Assembly (NCBI RefSeq): GCF_026627925.1
Contig: NZ_JAPNLE010000001.1
Span: forward strand, 372,001 to 436,000
Origin: Cupriavidus sp. D39
Lineage (GTDB): Bacteria > Pseudomonadota > Gammaproteobacteria > Burkholderiales > Burkholderiaceae
Reading direction: 5' to 3'
DNA length: 64,000 bases
How positions within the stretch are numbered: position 1 is the stretch's first letter; each line of letters starts with the position of its first letter. Below, piece after piece: positions 8,495-17,712 of this stretch. Under the pieces are notes generated by a model. It was not told the DNA's origin. It worked only from the letters and a program-made list of their open reading frames with translations, and did no database searches. Both the position numbers and the translations under genes were made by a program.

Positions 8495-8904
8495 CAGTTC
8501 AAAGCGGCAAATGGCCGAAACGACGTAGGTGGTCACGATGCTGTTCTCAGCGGCACACGGGGCGCCGGCTCAGCCGGCATCGTATCCGCCGGCGACGGTC
8601 TATTGAAGCCCCCTCGCTTACCGCTTCGGCATCCTTCCTACGAGTTCTTTTTTGCCCGATCTACAGCGGGCCGCTTGTCCACAGTCTTCCAGTGCCGCGC
8701 CGCCATTAGCCCAGCGCGCGAAGCAATCCCACATGCTGCGACAAAGTCCGCCGACGCGGGGCAGCGAGTTTCCAAAGGATAAGGTCACCGGCGACGGGCC
8801 GCAGTCGACCCGTAAGAGACGGTCAAACCTCAGTCTCCTTGTTGTGTATGGCATCGAATAGATGCATGCTTGGAATGTCGCCAGCCAAAATTGAGGGGCG
8901 GTTC
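8495..8904. other. Intergenic stretch, no gene seen
   Basis: Reading frames of 60-100 codons occur on both strands but show no family pattern. Nothing structural stands out. Confidence 0.4.
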
Positions 8905-9129
8905 ATGACGCAGCAAGCACGGGATCTTTATCGGAGTGCCAATGGCGACCGTTGGTCGCTGGTTCGCGACCTGGATTCAGGACGCTTGTTCATCCGGCAT
9001 GAGCCCAACATGCCATCGGGCGGCCAGACATCCGAAACAGCCGTCGGCGATTTCCTCGTGTGCGACGCGCACGGACCAGAGCATGCGGAGTTGTTGCGGC
9101 TTATCGGAACGCTTGTCGAATCCAGCTGA
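8905..9129 (+). CDS. Small hypothetical protein
   Basis: A 74-residue protein beginning MTQQARDLYRSANGDRWSLV. The pattern of a short strand pair around GDRWSLVRDLDSGRLFIRHE, a Ser/Gly loop and a carboxy-terminal helix (GPEHAELLRLIGTLVES) is that of a compact soluble domain. I do not recognise the family. ATG 8905 is chosen because homology-like composition begins there; the frame is open for 22 more codons upstream. Confidence 0.55.
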   Translation: MTQQARDLYRSANGDRWSLVRDLDSGRLFIRHEPNMPSGGQTSETAVGDFLVCDAHGPEHAELLRLIGTLVESS

Positions 9130-9177
9130 CGTCGGCGCATAGCTGATTCAGCACTCTGAGTACAGCGCGCGCCCGCC

Positions 9178-9330
9178 AATATCCATGTGGTTTCGGATAG
9201 ACAGGGCGGCTGGGCCGTGGCCGTTGACGGTCGAGACGGGCCCATCAGTCACTACCCGAGCCAGCGGCAGCTGTCATCGCCGCCACGGCGAATCACGTCG
9301 AACTGTTTATCCATCGCAGGGATGGCTCAG
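9178..9330 (+). pseudogene. Decayed DUF2188 gene
   Basis: Two overlapping frames together spell a DUF2188 protein: NIHVVSDRQGGWAVAVDGRD in one frame, then AAATANHVELFIHRRDGS style sequence in another after a shift near 9262-9275. The order matches the intact copy at 9909-10136 (NIHVVRMEAGRWAVAVEGAD, VELVVHGRGG). No start codon or ribosome binding site is preserved. Confidence 0.65.
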
Positions 9331-9570
9331 CATCGTCGGCCCCCCCAGTTTCGCTGTTGTTGCCTATGAGGCTCCGACGGGCAGGTCTTAAGGCAGCTTC
9401 TCACCAGCCACCAAGCGAGGAGCCGTGGGCCCCATGGCGAAGTTGTAAGGGCACGCCCCTATGGTCGCCCCGCCGCTGATGCATTAACTTTGCGATCCCT
9501 CGTCCTTAGTACCCTGGCCACCCAGAACAACCGAGTGGACTTTATCCGCCACACCTATTAGAACGGGTCA

Positions 9571-9783
9571 ATGGAGACAACGATGCTGACACCTCATGAA
9601 GTGGCCGCACTCATGCTGATCGAAGAAGCAGCACCCAACATATCCGACCTCGACCGCGCGGCCATCGAAGCGCTCGTCGAGCGGCAACTGGTGCACCTAG
9701 AACGCATGGATTCCGGACACAAGCGCCCGAGCATCACGAGCTGCGGCAGTGATATGCTCAACGCCCTAGCCAAAGGGCACTGA
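9571..9783 (+). CDS. Small hypothetical helical protein
   Basis: A 70-residue protein, mostly helical (HEVAALMLIEEA, DLDRAAIEALVERQLVHLE), with a polar tail. The spacing of hydrophobic residues suggests a small winged-helix-like or three-helix fold; the segment AIEALVERQLV followed by SGHKRPSITSCGSDMLNAL resembles the wing region of small HTH proteins, but this is only a resemblance. It stands alone. Confidence 0.5.
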   Translation: METTMLTPHEVAALMLIEEAAPNISDLDRAAIEALVERQLVHLERMDSGHKRPSITSCGSDMLNALAKGH

Positions 9784-9908
9784 CACAATCGCTGTTCGCG
9801 TAAGTAACAACTTATCTTTGCTTAGGACTGTCGGACGCAATTCGATAGGCGTTTCCTGCTCGTTGGCCTATACAAGGATCAAAAAAACCAACGCAGGAGA
9901 ACAAGAAT

Positions 9909-10136
9909 ATGTCCCCATGCAATATCCACGTGGTTCGCATGGAGGCGGGCCGATGGGCTGTCGCGGTAGAAGGTGCGGACGAGGCGCCGTCACAGCACGC
10001 ATCTCGTGAAGAAGCAATTGCCGCTGGCGCAGAGAGGGCGAAGCAGAGCGGGGTCGAACTTGTCGTTCACGGTCGTGGCGGCCGGATCAGAAGACGAAAC
10101 CGCTTCAGCCACGAGGCCGAGGATCGCATTGGATGA
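9909..10136 (+). CDS. DUF2188 protein, second copy
   Basis: A 75-residue protein with the DUF2188 layout: IHVVRMEAGRWAVAVEGADE, a helix (SREEAIAAGAERAKQSG) and VELVVHGRGGRIRRRNRFSH. An AGGAG site precedes the ATG. It is shorter and more basic at the end than the copy at 6183-6431. Function unknown. Confidence 0.8.
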   Translation: MSPCNIHVVRMEAGRWAVAVEGADEAPSQHASREEAIAAGAERAKQSGVELVVHGRGGRIRRRNRFSHEAEDRIG

Positions 10137-10242
10137 TGAAGGCACGCGGGCATCCAGCGCCGATACTGAACGGGATTCTTGATCTTGAGTCGCGCGCACA
10201 GAGCACGACGCTTGCTTCACGACGATGGGGCGACGTAGGAGA

Positions 10243-10494
10243 TCAGCGGCCTAGGCGAGCGCCCCAGCGAGCATGCACCGGGTTGCCGCTTGATCGCATA
10301 GCGCCCTCTCTCAGCTCCTTCAGCAGGCAGCCACACGACTTGGTTCTCTTGAGGTTGGAGGCCCGGATAGTCTTCAGCGCGCCACAATCGCATCGGCAGT
10401 CGCAGAAATAGGCATCACCCACCTTGTATTGGGGCCCCAGCGTTACTAGTCGCCCTACCCGTGTCCCTGCCTCGATCACCTTGTTGTCGTGCAT
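10243..10494 (-). CDS. Phage-type AP2/HNH-associated Cys-rich domain protein
   Basis: The 83-residue product has the pattern found at the amino terminus of phage AP2/HNH-type DNA-binding proteins: GTRVGRLVTLGP, CDCRCDCGALKTIRASNL and KSCGCLLKE, giving paired CxCxC and SCGC cysteines likely to bind zinc. The usual AP2 or nuclease domain is missing; the last about 20 residues are arginine-rich and do not look conserved, so this may be a truncated relic of a phage gene. Confidence 0.6.
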   Translation of the reverse strand: MHDNKVIEAGTRVGRLVTLGPQYKVGDAYFCDCRCDCGALKTIRASNLKRTKSCGCLLKELREGAMRSSGNPVHARWGARLGR

Positions 10495-11574
10495 GGTATT
10501 TCCTGATGCCCAAGAGCTTCCACAATATTGCGCTGATAGGCATATAGGAAAGCCCGAACCCTAACGTTGTATGGCTGCCACAGGGTTGCTCGCTGTCGGA
10601 GAGGTCAAAGTCGAGCGGTCCCGAGCCCTAGCCGAGAAATAATAGGAACCATTGACGAAACGTTCGAGACGTCACCGAGGCCAGTTAGACCTTGATCGAA
10701 GTCATCGACGGAGCAGGGGTACACGACATGGCCACTCGCACAAATGCCGCGCTTGAGACAGTCGACAGCTAACTACGCATACCGAATACGTAGCGGCGGG
10801 GTTGCGATCCGTGCTGGTCTGGTTGAGCACCCCCGGACGCCATTTCAATGTCGATCGATATTATCGATCGTTTTAGTTAGGCGATCCCGGACGCCGAGAG
10901 GCCGTTCAGATCGGGTTACCCGAGCCCGAGCCGCCCCGCGCGCAGGGGTAATGCGTTTTGTTCGATGAGGGGGATGGGTACACCAAGGTGACCGGGCGGC
11001 GATGCGGAAAAAATAGACGGCGGCGAGATCACCAGCCGTCCGTCGCAAAGCCACATGGGAGGCATTCCATTCGGTTTCCCAAATATGCCTCATGAGCTAT
11101 TTCGGCCATCCGCCGTCGGCCGGACGTGAGGTCTAGCGTAGGGCAGCTTTTTTTGAGGAGCGGAAACGAACGGTGAAGCATAAGCGTCAAATGCGTATCT
11201 TTTAGACGTGCGGGGCAATTCCGGTGCAAGTTCAGGGCAGTCCAACTAATTCCGTATTTCTTTTGCGGGACCCCGTCCCGAAAAGGCACGATACAAGCAA
11301 GGTCGTAGTGTACGTGCAGAAGCGGCGTGGGCTTGGTTTGTGCGCTGGCCGGAATTACAAATTCCTGCCCTGAACTCACACATTACGGCGTAGCGGGGGT
11401 GTGATATACATGGCCGTTCGCCTGCTGCTTCGCGCCCTGTTGGTAGGTACGCTCCTTGCGGTTCACGTTCATGCGGTTCACGAGAACTCGTGGTTGCGAT
11501 GCATGCATCGCCCGCAAGTCACCTCGTGTGCGGCGGCTCATGTCGAACCGTGTGACCACAATCAGGAGAGAGCG
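10495..11574. other. Gene-poor stretch of about 1.1 kb
   Basis: Base composition is more AT-rich than the flanks. Several open frames exist, the longest on the minus strand at 11029-11379 (116 codons), but none resembles a known family or has a good ribosome binding site. A short palindrome lies at 10852-10870. The right end leads into the BON-domain gene and should hold its promoter. Confidence 0.4.
10852..10870. repeat. 19-bp palindrome
   Basis: CGATCGATA and TATCGATCG form perfect 9-bp arms around a single T. It resembles a dimer operator but no regulator or promoter can be tied to it. Confidence 0.5.
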
Positions 11575-12017
11575 ATGAAAATTCCTGCACGTACCCTGCG
11601 CATGACTTGTGTTGCTGCCGCGCTGGCGGCAGCTACCGGCGGCGCGTCTGCGCTCAATACAGGCGGCTTCATGCGCGTCGCCACCGACACCACCACGGCT
11701 GCGCCACCCAACTGGTCCCTGGCATGCCGGGCCGCGTCGCGGGTGACCGCGACCAGCAGCCTGCGGACACCACTGAAATGAGCGACAAGGCCGCGCAATC
11801 CGTCAGCGACAGCGCCATTACAACCAAGGTGAAGACCAAGCCGCTTGCCACCAAGGACCTGAAGTCCACGGGCATTCACGTGAAGACCAAGAACGGCACG
11901 GTCAACCTGAGCGGCTCGGTGCCGACGAAGGAACAGCACCAGCTCGCAGTCGATGCCACGCGTAGCGTTGAGGGCGTGAGTTCAGTGACCGACGAGTTGA
12001 AGGTCCTATCGCGCTAG
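11575..12017 (+). pseudogene. BON-domain (OsmY-like) periplasmic protein, frameshifted
   Basis: The gene starts with AGGAGAG then ATG and a signal peptide (MKIPARTLRMTCVAAALA and a GGASA cleavage region). After a shift between about 11690 and 11775 the frame continues as ADTTEMSDKAAQSVSDSAIT and a single BON domain (TKPLATKDLKSTGIHVKTKN, GTVNLSGSVPTKEQHQLAVD, VEGVSSVTDELKV). BON proteins such as OsmY are periplasmic stress proteins thought to bind phospholipid. A second possible start at ATG 11776 would give the domain without a signal. One indel would restore a typical gene. Confidence 0.7.
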
Positions 12018-12144
12018 TCCGCAACCGCCCTGCCCCGGGGATACCCTGCAGGACAGACTCACCTGAGCGGCGCGGAGCCTCAGGCCACGATCCCGGCCTC
12101 GAGGTTCTCGTGCCGCGAGATGTCGTGCGGGCCTGCGGCTCAGC

Positions 12145-12817
12145 TCAGGCGTGCTTGCGTTTGACGGCCGGCCAGTGGCCGTTCGCTTCAAGCAGCGGGC
12201 GCACGCTTTCCACGGCAGTATTCAGCGCCGAGCGCAGTTCCACCAGGTCCTGCCGCAGCGTGACCTGGTTGAAGCGCGAGATGTCGAGCAGTTCGTCAAC
12301 CAGCCGTGTCAGGTGATGGAGCTGGCGCCCGATCACGTCGCGCGCGCGGAACATGTCCTCGCGCGAGGGCGAGAGATGCTGCAGCAGGTCGGCGGCGCTG
12401 CGCATCGGTGCCAGCGGGTTGCGCAACTCGTGCGCCAGCATGGCGAGGAACTGGTCCTTGCGGCGTTCCTCCTCGCGCAGCGCGCACAACGCCCAGTTCT
12501 GCGTTGTGACGTCCTGGCAGATGCCTGCCAAGCGCAGCGATCGGCCATCCGGGCCGGGGGTACTGCGGACCGGGAACGCGCGCGCGGATTTCGCGAATCT
12601 CGCCGCTCGGCCGTGTCACCTGAAATTCCATATCCATCCTGCCATCGCGCAGCATGTCTGCGAACGCGGCTTCCACCCGCGAGCGGTCTGCCGGCGGCAC
12701 GCGGTCGAGACAGCGGCTCGAATCTTCCAGAACTTCCTCGGCCGTGTGGCCCAGGAGCGCGGCAAATGAAGGGCTGACGAACAGAAGTCGTTGCTCGCCG
12801 GGGTCCGGAATCCACAC
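12145..12817 (-). pseudogene. PAS-histidine kinase remnant
   Basis: One frame gives a PAS domain (LLFVSPSFAALLGHTAEEVL, MDMEFQVTRPSGEIREIRAR); after a shift near 12570 another frame gives the linker and HisKA domain (KDQFLAMLAHELRNPLAPMR with the phospho-accepting His, and LTRLVDELLDISRF). The protein ends after LLEANGHWPAVKRKHA; the HATPase domain is missing, and the amino terminus begins abruptly next to another gene. It is a double-truncated kinase fragment without catalytic ability. Confidence 0.75.
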
Positions 12818-12823
12818 GTATGC

Positions 12824-13063
12824 TTACTCGGCAGTCACATAGACCAAGACCGCCAGGTCCGCGCCGACCACGTTGGTCTGGATCGTCGGGCTCAGGCTCA
12901 GTTCCCTTACCAGCCAAAGCTTGCCGGCAGCGTCCGGCAGGCGAATGACCACACCAATAGCGAGATGCGGGATGGGCGCGTCTGCGGTCAGGTCAGCCAC
13001 GAGAACGGGGGCGCCGGCGGGCGTGGCGTTGGTTACATCAATGAAGGTGTATTTGAAAGTCAT
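12824..13063 (-). CDS. Hypothetical 79-residue protein
   Basis: The product starts MTFKYTFIDVTNATPAGAPV and continues with alternating hydrophobic residues suggesting an all-beta fold (LAIGVVIRLPDAAGKLWLVR, GADLAVLVYVTAE). I do not recognise it. Its stop codon touches the first preserved codons of the kinase remnant, so a deletion or insertion junction lies at about 12820. Confidence 0.5.
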   Translation of the reverse strand: MTFKYTFIDVTNATPAGAPVLVADLTADAPIPHLAIGVVIRLPDAAGKLWLVRELSLSPTIQTNVVGADLAVLVYVTAE

Positions 13064-13536
13064 AGCATCTCTAGGGAGGATCTGCGACCGCGCGCTTAGA
13101 CTGAGCCACTCCGACTTCATCTTGAAGCAGCTTCTCACAACGAATGGCTGCGATAAGCGACTGCCGTTGTGGGGTTCCCCGCTGTAGTAGGAGTCGACCC
13201 GCGTACCGGCCGTTGGCGCGATGCTCGCCGACCCAGCGCCCCCGTTCGCCTCGTCTCGTCTTTGGGGAACTGGATTGGAGCATCGCACTATTTCATAAGG
13301 GAAATCGTAATGGCGATCACCCCAATTGCCGCGAGGGTAACGATCACAAAGAGCAGCATGGGCTTGTCCGAGGTGGGTAGTCCAGTGTCCTTCGAGCCAT
13401 GCGCAAATGCTATCGGGCGCGCACTGATTTCATGCCGGATTTTGTCCTACAGGCCGTTCGTCATTGCGAGGCGCCATGACAGCAAGTCGGGGATGCGCCT
13501 ACCGCAGTGAAACGGGAAGAGAAAAACTGGAAATTG

Positions 13537-13573
13537 TGCCCTCGGCGTCTCGCGCTGAGGGCATTTCTCTTCT
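13537..13573. terminator. Candidate terminator hairpin
   Basis: An 11-bp stem with one G-T pair (TGCCCTC at 13537-13543 with GAGGGCA at 13557-13563, extended by GCG/CGC) and a 5-base loop is followed by TTTCTCTTCTT on the plus strand. It could end the minus-strand gene at 13710-14015 or an unseen plus-strand transcript. Confidence 0.4.
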
Positions 13574-13709
13574 TGTCCAATATCATGGATGGATATGTGT
13601 ATGCCAGTATTTATATACTGAAAGCTGGCCTACCCAACACGTTACCGCCTCTGCGAGGCGGCATTTTCTCCCAGGAAAGCGGGGGTGGGCCCTGCGGATA
13701 GCTGAGGAC

Positions 13710-14015
13710 TCATCGCTTGTGGTACGACAATACTTTGCGCCGTGCGTAGCGCGGATAGCGGGCGTCCAGCATGTCTGCTATCGCCTGCGGGCGGCACCCG
13801 TCATCGTGCGGGCATTCGAGCAGATGCGTGTCCGCACAGAAATGCGGGATCTCCTGCAGCAACTCGTCGCGCCGCTCGGGCTGGAAATACAGGCGACGGG
13901 CCTTTGTCCATTGGCGGTAGCCGGCATGCACGAGTGCCAAGAGGGCACCGGGTGTTCCGTCCAGCGTGGCGGCGAGGGCGTTGGCTTGAAGCTGCAGGGT
14001 CTTGGTGTTTGTCAT
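13710..14015 (-). CDS. Hypothetical 101-residue protein
   Basis: The product starts MTNTKTLQLQANALAATLDG. It has amphipathic helices, a basic middle (YRQWTKARRLYFQPERRDEL) and a segment with two Cys and several His/Asp residues (HFCADTHLLECPHDDGC) that could bind a metal. The end is basic (RYARRKVLSYHKR). I cannot assign a family. ATG 14015 is preferred to upstream in-frame starts because the residues before it look non-coding. Confidence 0.55.
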   Translation of the reverse strand: MTNTKTLQLQANALAATLDGTPGALLALVHAGYRQWTKARRLYFQPERRDELLQEIPHFCADTHLLECPHDDGCRPQAIADMLDARYPRYARRKVLSYHKR

Positions 14016-14187
14016 CTCAGGGGATCTCCGCAGTCGGCTGGTTGACCGACATCTCCAAGTATCATCCGTGGTGAGACCGCTGCAAGCCGATGCCACCTCC
14101 GGGAGGGTTAGAGGAATTTCTTCATCTCCCATTGCCCAGGCACTGGCTTCTCGCCAGCAAGCCGAGGCCGCCGAAACCTCCCCCGCG

Positions 14188-14760
14188 TCAGAATGGTTGT
14201 CGACGAAGGGACTGGTAGCCGATGGAGGGCAGCAGTTGGGTCGCGACCTCGATCAGACGCGAGCGGCCGTCGCCGACGTGAACTTTCGCGGCCACGTGTC
14301 CCTTGACCTCCGGATCGCAGCCACCGAGCGCGACGAGCATGCTGAAGGTGAGCAGCTCGCGCGTGGGAGCTTCGATGCCGGTTCGAGTGTAGTAGTCGCC
14401 GAAGCAGTTGGCTGATAGGTAGTGTTGGATGTGTGACTGATCTTCTGGCGAGGAGGCATAGAGCCTGTAGACGACGTCGCTGCCGATGATCCGCCTCTGG
14501 ACCTCAAGGCCCTTATCCTCGCGGTCCTCGAACGTGGCCGTGGATTGGTCCGGTAGCGGCAGTACGACGCCGCGCTCGGTGAACACCTCGTTGGTGGCGT
14601 GGCTGAAGTCGAAGACCTTGGCCATACCCACATCCGGCACGGCCTGATACACAATCTCCTTGGCCTCCACCGGGGTGACCCCGACGTTCAGCGCAGCGCC
14701 GAGCATGAGCCGGTACTCACGTAGAGCCTGGGAGGCGATCATCGCTGCGAGCTGAACCAT
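14188..14760 (-). CDS. Carboxymuconolactone decarboxylase-family protein, probably incomplete
   Basis: Two CMD-like halves are visible: LAAMIASQALREYRLMLGAA then LNVGVTPVEAKEIVYQAVPD, and RELLTFSMLVALGGCDPEVK then GHVAAKVHVGDGR. The family uses a Cys-containing helix pair for decarboxylase or peroxidase chemistry; the second half retains one Cys (ALGGCDPE) but not a classical CxxC. The first CMD half starts without its usual preceding residues, and the last residues (GYQSLRRQPF) diverge from the expected ending, so both ends may be damaged. It is a stand-alone gene. Confidence 0.65.
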   Translation of the reverse strand: MVQLAAMIASQALREYRLMLGAALNVGVTPVEAKEIVYQAVPDVGMAKVFDFSHATNEVFTERGVVLPLPDQSTATFEDREDKGLEVQRRIIGSDVVYRLYASSPEDQSHIQHYLSANCFGDYYTRTGIEAPTRELLTFSMLVALGGCDPEVKGHVAAKVHVGDGRSRLIEVATQLLPSIGYQSLRRQPF

Positions 14761-15358
14761 CCTCTGGTCGGGAACGCTTGCGCCTGAGTGATCCCGTGCG
14801 GAAAAGGCGCCCCGCCAAGCCCTCTACCAACCCGGGTAGCAGCTTGGACAGCTCATAGCGGCGCGGACAGAAGACTCGCGTCTCGCGGCTATCGCTGTAG
14901 TGCCAGGCCGGATTCCTACTATCGCGTGCGGTTCAAAGCCATAGAGAAATTAGCGCAGTTCCTTTCAATGCCTCGGCGGCGCTTGCCCGTCTCCTGATGC
15001 GCCTGCGTGCCTGCGTCCGCCTTTCTTCGCGGCAAGGCCTCAGAGTGGCCGTCACACCAACGGAGGAACTATCAAAGCCATCTGATACTGTCGGTTTCGC
15101 TGCAACTGATACTGTTCCCGACTCCACACTTAGTGCATGCTGAATGCGCCCTGGAGGCGCAAGAAACATAGGAACAGCCGTGCATCAGTTGCACATGGCA
15201 AAGCCGATACAGCGTTCGGCCGCCTGAGCGACGATCGGCTTTCGAGGCTGCGCATAGTTAAGCCCCTCCTGCGTCTCATACGCTTTTTGCCCGAGGGTTT
15301 CCGCCGCCTGTGCGTCCGTCGCGCATCGCATTCACACCTTAATATCAAACGGAACGCC
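14761..15358. other. Intergenic stretch upstream of the histidine kinase
   Basis: No gene is recognised. The kinase frame is open back to 15137, so a longer amino terminus is possible, but the extra residues are arginine-rich and lie before the first membrane segment without a typical pattern. The stretch should contain promoters for the kinase and possibly for the minus-strand CMD gene. Confidence 0.4.
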
Positions 15359-17413
15359 ATGAATCTGGAAACCTATCGGCCCGCAGCGGCTGCCGTCATC
15401 CGGCAGCGCTTGTTCATGCCCCTGGGGACCGCCATCGCACTGATTGTAGGCATCTGGGTCGCCGTAGCGTTGTGGGCAGGCTGGGACAGAGGTACCTCCA
15501 TCGGCCGAATCAATGCCGATGCCAGTCGGCTCGCCTTTGCGATCGGCCAGAGTGTCGAACGAACGATGATGGAGGCGGACCAATTGACCTCGCTGATCGG
15601 GGGAGCCGTGATTGAGCTAGGCCCTGAATTGCCGCTTGCAGAATGGACCCGCAACGGCTATCTCGCCACCGAGCCGTTCCTGCAGACGGCGGTCCTGGAC
15701 GAGACAGGACGCATCAGGGCTTCCACCAATCCAGCGTTTGAGCCGCTGGACCTATCCGACCGCGCGCATTTTCGCGTTCACATCGACAATCCCCGGCCGA
15801 CTCTGTATGTGAGCAAGCCCCTGGTCGGCCGCACCTCCGGACGCTGGGTGGTGCAGCTATCCAAAGGCATCGTCGCGCCGAACGGGCGTTTCCGCGGAGT
15901 CGTGGTGGTATCGCTCGATCCGCTCTCGCTTACCAATGTCTACAAGAGTATTTACCTCGGTAACAAAGGCGTGATCGGGGTGCTCGGCACTGAAGACTTT
16001 ATATTCCGGGCGCGCTTGAGCGGGTCGAGCGCCACCCCTGGGCAGTTCGTGCCGGCAAGCTCCGAAGTCCGAAAAGCCCTCTCCGGGCCCGGAGACGCGC
16101 AAGTCACTGATGAGAGCCCCATCGACGGCATCGAGCGCATATTCGGCATCCAACGGCTGTCACGGGGCGATCTCGCCGTGGTGGTGGGCTACAACGTGCA
16201 TGAGGCCTTGGCGGCGTACCGGAGTAGACTGATGGTGATTGTCATGCTCGCGAGCGCCATTTCCGCGCTGATTGTCTACTTTCAGTTCCGCCAGGCAAAG
16301 GCCATCAAAAATCTGGCCTTGCTGGCAGACCGGGAAGCAGTGGTGACCCGCAGCCTGAATGAGAGAAAGCAGCATCTCCATGCGCTCTTCCTTGCCGTTG
16401 ACGAAGGCATTGGTGTCTTCGACAGGAATCACGTGATCGATGACGCCAATCCGGCGCTCTGCAGCTTGCTCGGCGTCTCGCTCGGGGAATTGCGCGGCGC
16501 CACACCGCAGCAATTTATCAACCACCTGTATCAGGGCCGCCGTCCCTCCCCCGATGCGACCGCGCCGGCGGAATTGCTTGCGGAACTCAGCCGCACGGCC
16601 TTGTCCCACGAGTTCACCGCGCTGATCGCGTTCGATATCGCGGCGTCGCCGGCGTACAGCGTCCGTATCGTGCACTTTACGAGCGGCACCGGCTGCGTTC
16701 TGTCCATCCGGGACGTGACTGCGGACAGGCGCGATGCACGGACGAAATCCCACTTCATATCAGCCGCCCCGCACGAACTCAAGACACCCTTGACCAATGT
16801 CATGGGCTACGCCGACTTGCTTGCCGCCGACCTGATCCCTCCCGAGAAGCGTCACGGCATCTACCAGACCATCCGCACGCAGGCGCAGCGGACCTACCGC
16901 CTGGCATCCGACCTGCTGGATTTGACCCGTCTCGAAGCGTTCGGCGCTGCAGAACTGAGCTTCCACAGGGTGGACCTTGAGCGTCTGGTGCGAGAGCTCA
17001 TCGAGACCGATTTCTCGGATGGCGGCCGCGTAAGGCTGGCGTCAGAGGGAGGGCCCTTCTTTGTGATGGCAGACCATGCAGCTTTGAGCCGGGCGCTCCG
17101 TAACGTGATCGAGAATGCGGTCCGCTTTTCACCCGCGGGCAAGGAAGTGGACGTCGCGATCTCCACGGCTGAGACCGAAAGCGGCAGCGTCACGCTATGC
17201 GTCCTGGATCGAGGCGCAGGCATGAATGCGGACAGCGCCAGAATGGCGTTTGACAAGTTCTATCGTGGGAATCGACTGGACGCCTCGGCAGGGAGCGGGC
17301 TTGGCTTAACCATCGCGCGGGAGATCGCGCTGCTTCATCAGGGCCAGGTAGGTCTTGTGTCGGAGATCGGCAAAGGCACAAAGGTAACGCTCAGCCTTCC
17401 GAGCGTGGCATAA
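15359..17413 (+). CDS. Membrane sensor histidine kinase (Cache, PAS, HisKA, HATPase)
   Basis: The 684-residue protein has a membrane helix (about residues 19-42), a periplasmic dCache-like sensor (DLSDRAHFRVHIDN, YVSKPLVGRTSGRWVVQLSK), a second helix (MVIVMLASAISALIVYFQF, about 285-305), and a PAS domain (LFLAVDEGIGVFDRNHVI). HisKA follows with the phospho-accepting His in APHELKTPLTNVMGY, then HATPase with the N box (LRNVIENAVRFSPAG), DRGAGMN and GSGLGLTIAREI. The motif before the His is PHELKTPL rather than the common SHELRTPL. It has no attached receiver and no response regulator next door; the next gene is an HD-GYP protein with a similar periplasmic sensor. ATG 15359 lacks a strong ribosome binding site. 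Confidence 0.9.
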   Translation: MNLETYRPAAAAVIRQRLFMPLGTAIALIVGIWVAVALWAGWDRGTSIGRINADASRLAFAIGQSVERTMMEADQLTSLIGGAVIELGPELPLAEWTRNGYLATEPFLQTAVLDETGRIRASTNPAFEPLDLSDRAHFRVHIDNPRPTLYVSKPLVGRTSGRWVVQLSKGIVAPNGRFRGVVVVSLDPLSLTNVYKSIYLGNKGVIGVLGTEDFIFRARLSGSSATPGQFVPASSEVRKALSGPGDAQVTDESPIDGIERIFGIQRLSRGDLAVVVGYNVHEALAAYRSRLMVIVMLASAISALIVYFQFRQAKAIKNLALLADREAVVTRSLNERKQHLHALFLAVDEGIGVFDRNHVIDDANPALCSLLGVSLGELRGATPQQFINHLYQGRRPSPDATAPAELLAELSRTALSHEFTALIAFDIAASPAYSVRIVHFTSGTGCVLSIRDVTADRRDARTKSHFISAAPHELKTPLTNVMGYADLLAADLIPPEKRHGIYQTIRTQAQRTYRLASDLLDLTRLEAFGAAELSFHRVDLERLVRELIETDFSDGGRVRLASEGGPFFVMADHAALSRALRNVIENAVRFSPAGKEVDVAISTAETESGSVTLCVLDRGAGMNADSARMAFDKFYRGNRLDASAGSGLGLTIAREIALLHQGQVGLVSEIGKGTKVTLSLPSVA

Positions 17414-17712
17414 ATTGTTGTTCACCCGCAGGCGCTCGTTCAGCCTTCTGAAAGGGGCCTGCCTAATCATGACGGAATTCCCGAGTATGAAGCTGGAGCC
17501 TAGGTGCACGCATACCTATCATCGGTCGTCCCGGGTTGCCTGCCAAGCCCACCGCTCGACGAGCCGCGCGCTACGGGTGCGAGTATTGGCGCTGCGATTG
17601 TTCGTTGGCATGGAATGGCGCAACCGCCTCCGCCGACGGACGGGGCCACCTCTCCGACCTAAGGCGAGGGTAAGAACCGCTATCCTTCCGTCTTGCCCCA
17701 AGGGAAGATCTC

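Noticed and set aside
13288..13359. Minus-strand 23-residue hydrophobic peptide (MLLFVIVTLAAIGVIAITIS and a short tail)
   Set aside because: It looks like a single membrane helix, but there is no upstream start with a ribosome binding site and no neighbour to support it; too weak to call.
17415..17712. Open frame between the kinase and HD-GYP genes
   Set aside because: Arg/Ser-rich composition, no family pattern and no ribosome binding site; treated as intergenic.
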